Translations under genes and position numbers: made by a program
Assembly (NCBI RefSeq): GCF_015352455.1
Contig: NZ_JADKPN010000003.1
Span: forward strand, 124,001 to 188,000
Direction of reading: 5' to 3'
Source: Nocardioides islandensis
Lineage (GTDB): Bacteria > Actinomycetota > Actinomycetes > Propionibacteriales > Nocardioidaceae
DNA: 64,000 nucleotides
Notes under the pieces: generated by a model
Told to the model about the DNA's origin: nothing
Seen by the model: the letters and a program-made list of their open reading frames with translations, nothing else
Database searches by the model: none
In this document: in pieces, positions 1 through 6,841 of the stretch
Numbering within the stretch: the stretch's first letter is position 1
Layout of the letters: every line of letters begins with the position of its first letter

Positions 1-1
1 C

Positions 2-694
2 CAGGAGACGCGGCACTGGCACGAGGACACCGGCATCACGACGTCCGGGCGTGAGAAGTCCGACGCCGAGGACTACCGGTACTTCCCCGAGCCCGACCTC
101 GTCCCCGTCGCGCCGGACAAGGAGTGGGTGGAGCGGCTGCGGGCCTCGCTGCCCGAGCCGCCGCACGAGCGGCGCGCCCGGCTACAGGCGGAGTGGGGCT
201 TCTCCGACCTCGACATGCGCGACACCGTCGGCGCCGGGGCCCTCGGACTGGTGGAGGCGACCATCGCCGCGGGCGCCACGCCCCAGGCCGCTCGCAAGTG
301 GTGGCTCGGCGAGCTGGCGCGGCGGGCGAACGAGACCGAGACCGACATCTCCGCACTCGGCGTGACCCCTGCCCACGTGGCCCGCGTGCAGGCGCTGGTC
401 GACGAGGGCGCGATCAACGACAAGCTCGCGCGCCAGGTCTTCGACGGGTTGGTCGCGGGGGAGGGTACGCCGGACGAGATCGTCGCCGCCCGCGGCCTGG
501 CCATCGTCTCCGACGAGGGCGCCCTCTCGGCTGCCGTCGACAACGCCATCGCCGCCAACCCCGACGTCGCCGACAAGATCCGCGACGGCAAGGTCGCCGC
601 CGCCGGTGCCCTCATCGGCGCGGTCATGAAGGAGATGAAGGGCCAGGCCGACGCCGCCCGCGTCCGCGAGCTGGTGCTGGAGAAGCTGACCTGA
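2..694 (+). CDS. gatB: Aspartyl/glutamyl-tRNA amidotransferase subunit B, C-terminal part (5' truncated)
   Basis: Partial gene entering from the left edge; 230 codons plus stop TGA at 692-694. GatB is the kinase/tRNA-binding subunit of GatCAB, which converts mischarged Glu-tRNA(Gln) (and Asp-tRNA(Asn)) to the amide form in the cytosol. The visible part begins with the family motif [11 protein letters not shown], then [13 protein letters not shown], and continues into the helical YqeY-like tail (residues rich in Ala/Asp, ending [10 protein letters not shown]), which recognises the tRNA. The tail is complete. A single discriminating-free GluRS (gltX, 61.7 kb) in the same window fits the indirect Gln-tRNA route. 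Downstream sits an inverted repeat that probably ends transcription. Identity is firm; only the N-terminal cradle domain is missing. Confidence 0.96.
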   Translation, partial: QETRHWHEDTGITTSGREKSDAEDYRYFPEPDLVPVAPDKEWVERLRASLPEPPHERRARLQAEWGFSDLDMRDTVGAGALGLVEATIAAGATPQAARKWWLGELARRANETETDISALGVTPAHVARVQALVDEGAINDKLARQVFDGLVAGEGTPDEIVAARGLAIVSDEGALSAAVDNAIAANPDVADKIRDGKVAAAGALIGAVMKEMKGQADAARVRELVLEKLT

Positions 695-700
695 GCATCC

Positions 701-805
701 GGTGGTTGAGGTGCGAGGAGCGCCAGCGACGAGCCTCGAAACCACCACAGCATCGACGGGGTGGTTTCGAGGCTCGGGCCTGGCGGCCCTCACACCTCAA
801 CCACC
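701..805. repeat. Large imperfect inverted repeat (46-base arms)
   Basis: Two arms, 701-746 and 760-805, are near-perfect reverse complements (about 40 of 46 positions) around a 13-base loop. Both outer ends read GGTGGTTGAGGTG and both inner ends read CGAGCCTCGAAACCACC. It lies just after the gatB stop and before the riboswitch promoter, so it can act as a bidirectional terminator. It resembles the intergenic repeat class seen again near 14.7 kb. It has no ORF of its own and no target-site duplication that I can see. Confidence 0.85.
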
Positions 806-817
806 GAGTAGTCGCGG

Positions 818-823
818 TAGGGT
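818..823 (+). promoter_or_regulatory. -10 element of the cobalamin-riboswitch operon
   Basis: TAGGGT fits the actinobacterial TANNNT -10 hexamer and lies just before the predicted 5' end of the riboswitch RNA, giving a transcription start near 830. No convincing -35 is visible. Confidence 0.5.
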
Positions 824-829
824 GAGCGC

Positions 830-985
830 GCTCCCGACCGGGAGCGACAACAACACGCCCGCTGTCGGGGGAAGCCGGTCGAATTCCGGCGCTGACCCGC
901 AACCGTAGGCCACCCAGCTCTCAGCAGGGTGGCGAGCCGGAGCACCCACAGCCGAGCGTCCTGAAACACACGCTGTCGAGGAACG
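830..985 (+). promoter_or_regulatory. Cobalamin (B12) riboswitch aptamer
   Basis: The stretch holds the conserved blocks of the cobalamin aptamer in order: ACAACACGCCCG, GGGGAAGCCGGT, GAATTCCGGCGCTGACCCGC, AACCGTAGGCCACC, and the closing GGTGGCGAGCCGGAGCACCC followed by CAGCCGAGCGTCC. It binds adenosyl- or related cobalamins and turns expression of the downstream genes down when B12 is plentiful. It controls the five-gene transcobalamin-like/ECF operon starting at 1048. Boundaries are approximate. Confidence 0.92.
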
Positions 986-1020
986 CAGCGGGTGGCTCAC
1001 CGGCAGCGTGCCGGCGTCCC

Positions 1021-1039
1021 TCCCGCTGCAGCAGCGGGA
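1021..1039 (+). promoter_or_regulatory. Riboswitch expression-platform hairpin beside the ribosome binding site
   Basis: TCCCGCT and AGCGGGA pair around a five-base loop, ending directly before AAGGAAAGC-ATG. The hairpin abuts the Shine-Dalgarno AAGGA, and no T-tract follows, so the switch probably acts on translation initiation rather than by intrinsic termination. Inference from position only. Confidence 0.55.
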
Positions 1040-1047
1040 AGGAAAGC

Positions 1048-2403
1048 ATGTCCGCCTCACGTCCCCTGGCCCGTACCTGGGCCACCCTCGCGGCCGGAGT
1101 CACCGCCGCGACCCTCGTGCTGTCGGGGCCCGCGGCCCAGGCCGCGACGATCGACCAGAAGCCCGTGTCCCAGGGCGCCTCCTGGCTGACCGGCCAGCTC
1201 ACCAAGAACCTGGTGCACAACGAGCAGTACCAGTTCGACGACATCGGCCTCTCGATCGACGTGGCCCTCGGGCTGCACGCCGCCCACAAGAAGCCCGAGG
1301 TCAGTGCGGCCATCACCCGGGCCGTGGCGAGGAACGTCGCGTTCTACGTCGGCGACGGCGACCAGGGCATCTACGCCGGCGCCACCGCGAAGGCGGCCTG
1401 GCTCGCCCAGGTGCACGGGAAGGACCCGCGCGCGTTCGGCGGTCTCGACCTGGTCAGCCAGCTCGAGGGCAGGGTCGCGTCGGCGGCGCCGATCACCGGC
1501 CGCATCGAGGACGCCTACGACCCGACGAGCGCGTCCGGCGGGGACTACGCCAACGTCATCGGCCAGGCGTACGCCGCCGAGGTGCTCGCCCTGGCTGACA
1601 GCCCGAAGGCTGCCCCGGTGGCGTCGTTCCTGCTGGACCAGCAGTGCTCCGCCGGCTACTTCCGCCTGGGCTTCACCGCCGACAAGACCGCCAAGGACCA
1701 GACCTGCGACGGCGCGCCCAAGCGTCAGCGGGCCGCCGACACCGACGCGACGGCCATCGCCGTGCTCGCGCTGCGCAACGTCCCGGGAGCACCGGCCGAG
1801 CAGGCGACGAAGAAGGCCGTCGCGTGGCTGACCGGCGTGCAGGCGCCCAACGGGTCGTTCGGCGGCGGCACGTCGACGAAGGACGCCAACACCAACAGCA
1901 CCGGTCTTGCGGGCTGGGCACTGACCAGCGCCGGCGCGTTGGGAGCGGCGACCAAGGCGGCCGTCTGGGTGCGCAACCTGCAGGTCGCGGTGAACCCGTG
2001 CGCCAAGAAGCTGGCCAAACAGGGCGGCGCGATCGCCTACGACCAGGACGCCTACGGCACCGCCCAGGGCTTCGGCATCAAGAAGAAGGACCAGGACCAG
2101 TGGCGGCGCGCCTCGGCGCAGGCGCTGCCGGTGCTCACGCTCGCGCCCGCGGCGACCGGCACCTTGACGGCACGGGCGCCGGGCAGCGTCGCGTCGGGTG
2201 CGAAGCTGCGGATCTCGCTCACCGGCGTGGCGCCGGGCCAGCGGGTGTGCGTGGTCGAGGGCGCGTCCTCGTACGAGTTCTTCTCGGGGCGGAAGGCGAC
2301 CAGCCAGGTCACGTTCGTGGTGGCCTCCGACCCCGGCGCTCGCACCTTCCACGTCTGGGTCGGCAACCAGCGTCGCGACGTCACCGTCCGCGTCACCGGC
2401 TGA
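1048..2403 (+). CDS. Secreted alpha/alpha-barrel protein, transcobalamin/intrinsic-factor N-terminal-domain-like, riboswitch controlled
   Basis: 451 residues. A Sec signal peptide (Arg-rich start, hydrophobic 14-27, AQA cleavage near residue 32) directs it outside. Residues about 35-360 show prenyltransferase/squalene-cyclase-type helical repeats: WLTGQL, ADTDATAIAVLAL, WLTGVQAPNGSFGG, NTNSTGLAGWAL. This alpha6/alpha6 barrel is the fold of the N-terminal domain of vertebrate intrinsic factor and transcobalamin. Two Cys (QQCSAG and QTCDGA) could form a disulfide. The last 85 residues (from about 365) look like a small beta-sandwich. ATG has AAGGA nine bases upstream. First gene after a cobalamin riboswitch and two bases from a DUF4430 gene followed by an ECF importer, so I infer a surface or extracellular corrinoid binder. 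Binding itself is not shown by the sequence; another glycan- or terpene-like ligand cannot be excluded. Confidence 0.75.
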   Translation: MSASRPLARTWATLAAGVTAATLVLSGPAAQAATIDQKPVSQGASWLTGQLTKNLVHNEQYQFDDIGLSIDVALGLHAAHKKPEVSAAITRAVARNVAFYVGDGDQGIYAGATAKAAWLAQVHGKDPRAFGGLDLVSQLEGRVASAAPITGRIEDAYDPTSASGGDYANVIGQAYAAEVLALADSPKAAPVASFLLDQQCSAGYFRLGFTADKTAKDQTCDGAPKRQRAADTDATAIAVLALRNVPGAPAEQATKKAVAWLTGVQAPNGSFGGGTSTKDANTNSTGLAGWALTSAGALGAATKAAVWVRNLQVAVNPCAKKLAKQGGAIAYDQDAYGTAQGFGIKKKDQDQWRRASAQALPVLTLAPAATGTLTARAPGSVASGAKLRISLTGVAPGQRVCVVEGASSYEFFSGRKATSQVTFVVASDPGARTFHVWVGNQRRDVTVRVTG

Positions 2404-2405
2404 GC

Positions 2406-3251
2406 GTGCACCTCACGCGGCTCCGACGGGCCGCCGCGCCCCCCCTCTTGTGGGGCGCCGCGCCGCCCGTCGGACCGCTCTCGTCCGGCCCGGCGGCCGC
2501 CTCCGCCTGTCCGGGTACGTCGGGCGTCACCGTCGTCGTCGAGTTCAAGCAGCTCGGCCGCGGCAGCGCCCAGTCGTGTGTCGCCGACGGCGGCGGCCAC
2601 ACCGCCGACCGGCTGCTCCGTGACGCGGGGTACGCGCTCGACTTCGTGCAGCGGTTCCCGGGCTTCGTCTGCCGCATCGACGGACTGCCCGCCGACGACC
2701 CGTGCGTGAACACCCCACCCTCCGACGCGTACTGGGGCCTCTGGTGGTCCGACGGCACCACCGGGAAGTGGACCTACTCCTCGCTCGGCGCGGGGTCGCT
2801 CTCCGTGCCCGCGGGTGGGTACGTCGCGATGGTCTGGGACGGCTCGGCCGCCAGCGTCGCACCAGCGGCCAGCCCCACCGTGCACCCGACGCCCACCCCC
2901 ACGCCGACTCCCACCAAGAAGCCGACGCCCACCCCGACGGCGAGCCCGACCTCCGCGTCGGTCACTCCCACCGGGACCGCGGCGCCGACCGGGACGCCGT
3001 CCACGAAGCCGACCAGGAAGCCGACGACGAAGCCGTCGGCCACGAGGACGTCGGAGCCGTCCGGGACGGCGACCCCGACACCGACCCCGACACCGAGCCC
3101 GTCGGCGACCCCGAGCGACCCGCCGGCCGCGGACGGCACTGGCGGCACCTCCGACGACGGGGGTGGGCTGCCCGGCTGGGTGCCACCCGTCCTCGTCGCC
3201 GTCATGCTCGCGGCCGCGGGCGCGGTGGCCGTCGTACGGCGGCGGTCGTGA
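2406..3251 (+). CDS. Membrane-anchored DUF4430 (transcobalamin C-terminal-like) protein with Pro/Thr stalk
   Basis: 281 residues from GTG at 2406, two bases after the previous stop. Signal-like N-terminus (basic HLTRLRR then a moderately hydrophobic segment, Ala-rich to about 35). Residues 40-155 carry the DUF4430 pattern: VTVVVEFKQLG, FVCRIDGLPADDPC, AYWGLWWSDG, WTYSSLGAGSLSVPAGGYV. This family is homologous to the beta domain that closes over cobalamin in intrinsic factor and transcobalamin. Residues about 157-245 are a low-complexity Pro/Thr/Lys stalk, then GGLPGWVPP, one transmembrane helix and RRRS, so the domain is held on a stalk outside the membrane. No LPXTG motif. It overlaps ecfT (GTGA). 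The stalk plus anchor suggests it hands ligand to the ECF transporter behind it; that is inference. Confidence 0.8.
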   Translation: MHLTRLRRAAAPPLLWGAAPPVGPLSSGPAAASACPGTSGVTVVVEFKQLGRGSAQSCVADGGGHTADRLLRDAGYALDFVQRFPGFVCRIDGLPADDPCVNTPPSDAYWGLWWSDGTTGKWTYSSLGAGSLSVPAGGYVAMVWDGSAASVAPAASPTVHPTPTPTPTPTKKPTPTPTASPTSASVTPTGTAAPTGTPSTKPTRKPTTKPSATRTSEPSGTATPTPTPTPSPSATPSDPPAADGTGGTSDDGGGLPGWVPPVLVAVMLAAAGAVAVVRRRS

Positions 3252-4336
3252 CGACCACCTGGCTGCCGCGCGACCTGCACCCGGTCGCCTGGTGGTGCTG
3301 GGCGATCGGCCTGGCCGTCGTCGCGTCGTTCACCACCAACCCCTGGGTGCTCCTGCTCGTCGTGGCGACCTGCGCGCTGGTCGTCGCGGCGCGGCGCGGG
3401 GACCAGCCCTGGGCGCGGTCGTTCCGGCTGTACGCCGTGCTGGCCGCGGTCATCGTCGTCGTCCGGGTGCTGTTCCGGGTCCTGTTCGGGGGCGGGGACT
3501 TCGGGACCGTCCTCGTCGACCTGCCCGAGGTACCGCTGCCGCACTGGGCGCTCGGCCTCCACCTGCTCGGACCGCTGACGCGCGAGTCGCTGCTGTTCGC
3601 TGTCTACGACGGGCTGCGGCTCGGCACCATCGTGCTCTGCGTCGGCGCGGCCAACAGCCTGGCCAACCCGAAGCGGCTGCTGCGGTCGATGCCGGCCGCG
3701 CTGTACGAGGTGGGCACCGCCCTCGTCGTGGCCGTCACCGTGCTGCCCCAGCTCGCCGACAGCCTGCGCCGGGTCCGGTCCGCCCAGCGGCTGCGAGGCG
3801 GCGACACCCGACGTGTCGCTCGGCTGCGCCGGCTGCTCGTCCCGGTCCTCGAGGACGCGCTCGAGCGCTCCCTGGCCCTCGCCGCGGGCATGGACACCCG
3901 CGGGTACGGTCGGACGGCCGGCCTGACCGCCGGACGTCGTCGCCTCACCGGCGCGCTGATGCTGGTCGGGCTCTGCGGCCTGTGCGTCGGCACGTACGCC
4001 GTGCTCGACCGCACCGCACCCCGCTTCCTCGCCCTGCCCATGGTCGGCGTCGGCGTGGTGGCCGCGTTCCTCGGCCTGGTCGGGGCCGGAGGTCGCGTGG
4101 GTCGCAGCCGCTACCGGCCCGACCCGTGGCTGCTGCCCGAGTGGCTGGTGCTCGGCAGCGGCGTCGCGGCCGCCACCCTCGCGGTGGTGGCGAGCCACGA
4201 GGAGGTGCTGGCGGCGTACCCGTCCCTCACGGCCTGGCCCGCCCTCTCGCTGACCCACCTGGTCGCCGTCGGCCTGGCGGTCGTGGGCGGGCTGGCGTCA
4301 CCCGCCCCCGCCGAACCCGCGGTGGTGGCCGCATGA
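3248..4336 (+). CDS. ecfT: ECF transporter transmembrane coupling protein EcfT
   Basis: 362 residues, GTG start overlapping the previous TGA (GTGA). A CbiQ/EcfT-type integral membrane protein: hydrophobic segments near residues 12-50, 55-80, 125-150 and four at the C-terminal end, with the cytoplasmic coupling region containing two Arg-rich stretches (RRVRSAQRLRGGDTRRVARLR) and the family Ala-Arg-Gly motif as AAGMDTRGYGR. EcfT couples the two ATPase domains to the substrate-binding S component. It is longer than many EcfT proteins (about 260) because of extra C-terminal helices. The riboswitch and neighbours assign it to B12 uptake. It overlaps ecfA by ATGA. Confidence 0.88.
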   Translation: MTTTWLPRDLHPVAWWCWAIGLAVVASFTTNPWVLLLVVATCALVVAARRGDQPWARSFRLYAVLAAVIVVVRVLFRVLFGGGDFGTVLVDLPEVPLPHWALGLHLLGPLTRESLLFAVYDGLRLGTIVLCVGAANSLANPKRLLRSMPAALYEVGTALVVAVTVLPQLADSLRRVRSAQRLRGGDTRRVARLRRLLVPVLEDALERSLALAAGMDTRGYGRTAGLTAGRRRLTGALMLVGLCGLCVGTYAVLDRTAPRFLALPMVGVGVVAAFLGLVGAGGRVGRSRYRPDPWLLPEWLVLGSGVAAATLAVVASHEEVLAAYPSLTAWPALSLTHLVAVGLAVVGGLASPAPAEPAVVAA

Positions 4337-5892
4337 TCGAGCTGCGCGACATCGGCATGGCCTACGGCGAGCGTCGTGTCCTCGACGGCGTCAACCTGGC
4401 CGTCGGCGAGGGCGAGCTGGTGCTGGTCACCGGCCGGACCGGTTCGGGCAAGTCCACGCTCCTGGGGGTGCTCACCGGCCTGGTGCCGCGGTTCTCCGGC
4501 GGCGTCCTCACCGGCGACGTGCTCCTGGACGGGTCCAGCATCGTGCGGACGCCGCCGCGGGAGCGGGCGCACCACATCGGGTACGTCGGCCAGGACCCGG
4601 CCGCCGGCTTCGTCACCGACACCGTCGAGGAGGAGCTGGCCTACGGGATGGAGCAGCTCGGCCTGCCGGCCGACACCATGCGCCGGCGCGTCGAGGAGAC
4701 CCTCGACCTGCTGGGGATCGCCGACCTGCGCTCGCGCGACCTGCGCCGGCTGAGCGGGGGAGAGCAGCAGCGCGTCGCGCTCGGGTCGGTGCTGACCATG
4801 CACCCGCGGATCCTGGTCCTGGACGAGCCGACCTCGGCCCTCGACCCCACCGCCGCCGAGGACGTGCTGGCCACGCTGACCCGGCTGGTGCACGACCTCG
4901 GCGTGTCGGTGGTGCTGGCCGAGCACCGGCTGGAACGGGTCGTGCCGTTCGCGGACACGCTCGTCGTGATGTCCGGGGACGGCGCGCTGCGGACCGGGTC
5001 GCCCGCCGACCTGCTCGCCGACTCGCCCGTAGCCCCTCCGCTGGTCGAGCTCGGCCGCGCCGCCGGCTGGCAGCCGCTCCCGCTCACGGTCCGGGACGCG
5101 CGCCGCCTGGCCAACGGCCTGCGCGACCGGCTCGGCGTACCTCCCACCGACGCCGCCGAGCCGCCGGCCACCGGCGGCCTCGAGGCGCGGGCCGTCACCG
5201 TCACCCACGGCTCCAAGCTCGCCGTGCACGACGTCTCCCTGGCGCTGCGCCCGGGCACGGTCACCGCGCTGATGGGCCGCAACGGCTCGGGGAAGTCGAC
5301 GCTGCTCTGGGCGCTGCAGGGGTCCGGCCGGCGCCGTGGCGGGACGGTGAGCGTCGACGGCCGCGACCCGGCGTCCCTCGACGACGAGGCGCGCCGTACG
5401 ACGGTCGGCCTGGTTCCCCAGAACGCTGCCGACCTGCTGTACCTCGAGACCGTCGACCAGGAGCTCACCGCCAGCGGCGCGACGCCCGCCGACCTGGCCC
5501 GCCTCGTGCCGGGCATCGACGGCGACACCCACCCGCGCGACCTCTCCGAGGGCCAGCGCCTCGCGCTGGCGCTGACCGTCGTGCTCGCCGGCGCACCGCC
5601 GGTCCTCCTGCTCGACGAGCCGACCCGGGGCCTGGACTACGCCGCCAAGCACGCGCTCGCGGTGACGCTCCGCTCGATGGCCGCCGACGGGCGCGCCGTC
5701 CTCATCGCCACCCACGACGTCGAGTTCGTGGCCCAGGTCGCCGACCACGTCGTCGTGCTCGCCGAGGGCGAGGTCGTCTCGTCCGGTCCGGTACGCCGGG
5801 TCGTCGCCGAGTCGCCCGCCTTCGCGCCCCAGGTCACCAAGGTGCTCGGCGCCCCGTGGCTGCGCGTCGACGAGGTGGTCGCGCGCCTGTGA
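4333..5892 (+). CDS. ecfA: ECF transporter ATPase, two nucleotide-binding domains fused in one chain
   Basis: 519 residues starting at ATG 4333 inside the ecfT stop (ATGA). Two complete ABC ATPase domains: the first has Walker A GRTGSGKST (34-42), signature LSGGEQQR and Walker B ILVLDEPTSALD; the second, from about residue 280, has GRNGSGKST, a looser signature LSEGQRLA and Walker B VLLLDEPTRGLD, each followed by a switch His (EHR, THD). It is EcfA1 and EcfA2 in one polypeptide, powering the EcfT/S-component importer. The GTG of the next gene overlaps its stop, keeping all uptake genes translationally coupled. Confidence 0.92.
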   Translation: MIELRDIGMAYGERRVLDGVNLAVGEGELVLVTGRTGSGKSTLLGVLTGLVPRFSGGVLTGDVLLDGSSIVRTPPRERAHHIGYVGQDPAAGFVTDTVEEELAYGMEQLGLPADTMRRRVEETLDLLGIADLRSRDLRRLSGGEQQRVALGSVLTMHPRILVLDEPTSALDPTAAEDVLATLTRLVHDLGVSVVLAEHRLERVVPFADTLVVMSGDGALRTGSPADLLADSPVAPPLVELGRAAGWQPLPLTVRDARRLANGLRDRLGVPPTDAAEPPATGGLEARAVTVTHGSKLAVHDVSLALRPGTVTALMGRNGSGKSTLLWALQGSGRRRGGTVSVDGRDPASLDDEARRTTVGLVPQNAADLLYLETVDQELTASGATPADLARLVPGIDGDTHPRDLSEGQRLALALTVVLAGAPPVLLLDEPTRGLDYAAKHALAVTLRSMAADGRAVLIATHDVEFVAQVADHVVVLAEGEVVSSGPVRRVVAESPAFAPQVTKVLGAPWLRVDEVVARL

Positions 5893-6782
5893 ACACCGCC
5901 GTTGGGCAGAAACGCCACCACCCCAGCCGGAGATCCTGGCGTTTGGGACCAAACGCCAGCATCCCGCTGACCCGCCGGTCGGCCGCGGTCCTCGGCGTCG
6001 CGTCGGTCGCGGGGCTGGTGATGCTGTGCTGGCCGCTGCTGGTCCGGGTGCCCGAGGGGGAGCGGCTGAGCCCGCCGTTCCTGTTCCTGGCGCTGCTGCC
6101 GCTGGTGATCGCGGTGGTGCTGGCCGAGGTGTCCGAAGGCGGGCTGGACCCGCGCGTGCTGGCGATCCTCGGCGTGCTGAGCGCGTGCAACGCCGTGCTC
6201 CGCGGCCTGTCGGCGGGCACGGCCGGCGTGGAGCTGGTCTTCTTCCTGCTGATCCTCGGCGGGCGGGTGTTCGGGCCGGGGTTCGGGTTCGTGCTGGGCT
6301 GCACGTCGCTGTTCGCCTCGGCGCTGGTCACCGCCGGAGTCGGGCCGTGGCTGCCGTACCAGATGCTCGTCTCCGCCTGGGTCGGCATGGGCGCGGGGTT
6401 CCTGCCGCGGCGGGTCACCGGGCGGGCCGAGATCGTGATGCTGGCGGCGTACGGCGTGGTGGCGGCGTACCTCTTCGGCCTGCTGATGAACCTCTCCGGC
6501 TGGCCGTTCGTGCTCGGCATCGCCATCCCCGGCCACGAGGGCTCCCTGGACTTCGTGGCCGGCGCTCCGCTGGTCGAGAACCTCCACCGGTTCGCGGTCT
6601 ACACGCTGCTCACCTCGACGGGCAGCTTCGACACCGGCCGGGCGATCACCACCGCCGTGGCCATCGCAGCGCTCGGCCCGGCGGTCCTCACCACGTTGCG
6701 TCGTGCGAGCCGCCGGGCCGTGGTGCTCGATGCTGGTCGAGCCGTGAGGCCGGCCACGGCCGAGCGTGTCGAGACCCGGTGA
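5889..6782 (+). CDS. ECF transporter S component, probably for cobalamin (CbrT-like)
   Basis: 297 residues from GTG 5889, which overlaps the ecfA stop (GTGA). Six or so membrane helices between residues 30 and 285, with the hydrophilic insert IPGHEGSLDFVAGAPLVENLHRF in the last third; this matches the ECF S-component architecture (Cobalamin/biotin/thiamine class). The S component is the part that binds the vitamin. Specificity is inferred from the riboswitch and the two transcobalamin-like genes. Odd features: the first 24 codons run through a short inverted-repeat element (5902-5959) and the last 17 codons plus stop lie in another one (6724-6801), making both protein ends non-conserved add-ons. 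A start nearer residue 28 is possible, but I see no ribosome site there. Confidence 0.78.
   Translation: MNTAVGQKRHHPSRRSWRLGPNASIPLTRRSAAVLGVASVAGLVMLCWPLLVRVPEGERLSPPFLFLALLPLVIAVVLAEVSEGGLDPRVLAILGVLSACNAVLRGLSAGTAGVELVFFLLILGGRVFGPGFGFVLGCTSLFASALVTAGVGPWLPYQMLVSAWVGMGAGFLPRRVTGRAEIVMLAAYGVVAAYLFGLLMNLSGWPFVLGIAIPGHEGSLDFVAGAPLVENLHRFAVYTLLTSTGSFDTGRAITTAVAIAALGPAVLTTLRRASRRAVVLDAGRAVRPATAERVETR
5902..5959. repeat. Small repeat element read through by the S-component gene
   Basis: CTGGCGTTTGG (5936-5946) and CCAAACGCCAG (5949-5959) are a perfect 11-base inverted repeat with a two-base centre. A related 16-mer, TTGGGCAGAAACGCCA at 5902-5917, matches TTGGGACCAAACGCCA at 5943-5958 at 13 of 16 positions. 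The element sits exactly between ecfA and the membrane part of the S component. Confidence 0.7.
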
Positions 6783-6801
6783 GCTTGCGGGGTCTCGACA
6801 C
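6724..6801. repeat. Intergenic inverted repeat, GTGTCGAGACCC type, copy 1
   Basis: GTGTCGAGACCC (6766-6777) and GGGTCTCGACAC (6790-6801) are perfect 12-base arms around a 12-base loop that holds the TGA of the S-component gene. The left flank GATGCTGGTCGAGC is shared with a second copy at 39711-39777. It probably ends the B12 operon transcript and faces the convergent metalloprotease gene. Confidence 0.75.
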
Positions 6802-6841
6802 GGGCCGCCCGGCTCGCCCGCCATGACCACCCTGACGACCG

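Noticed and set aside
2881..3130. Repetitive CCGACGCCCACCCC-like tract as a DNA repeat or CRISPR-like array
   Set aside because: It encodes the Pro/Thr stalk of the DUF4430 protein in frame; no spacers of constant length.
3150..3248. LPXTG sortase signal in the DUF4430 protein
   Set aside because: The sequence is LPGWV; only the membrane helix and RRRS tail are present, so a simple membrane anchor is more likely.
2774..4258. Long open frames antisense to ecfT and its neighbours
   Set aside because: GC-rich codon positions keep antisense frames open throughout the window; these lack conserved motifs, start signals and sensible composition, while the sense genes have clear family motifs.
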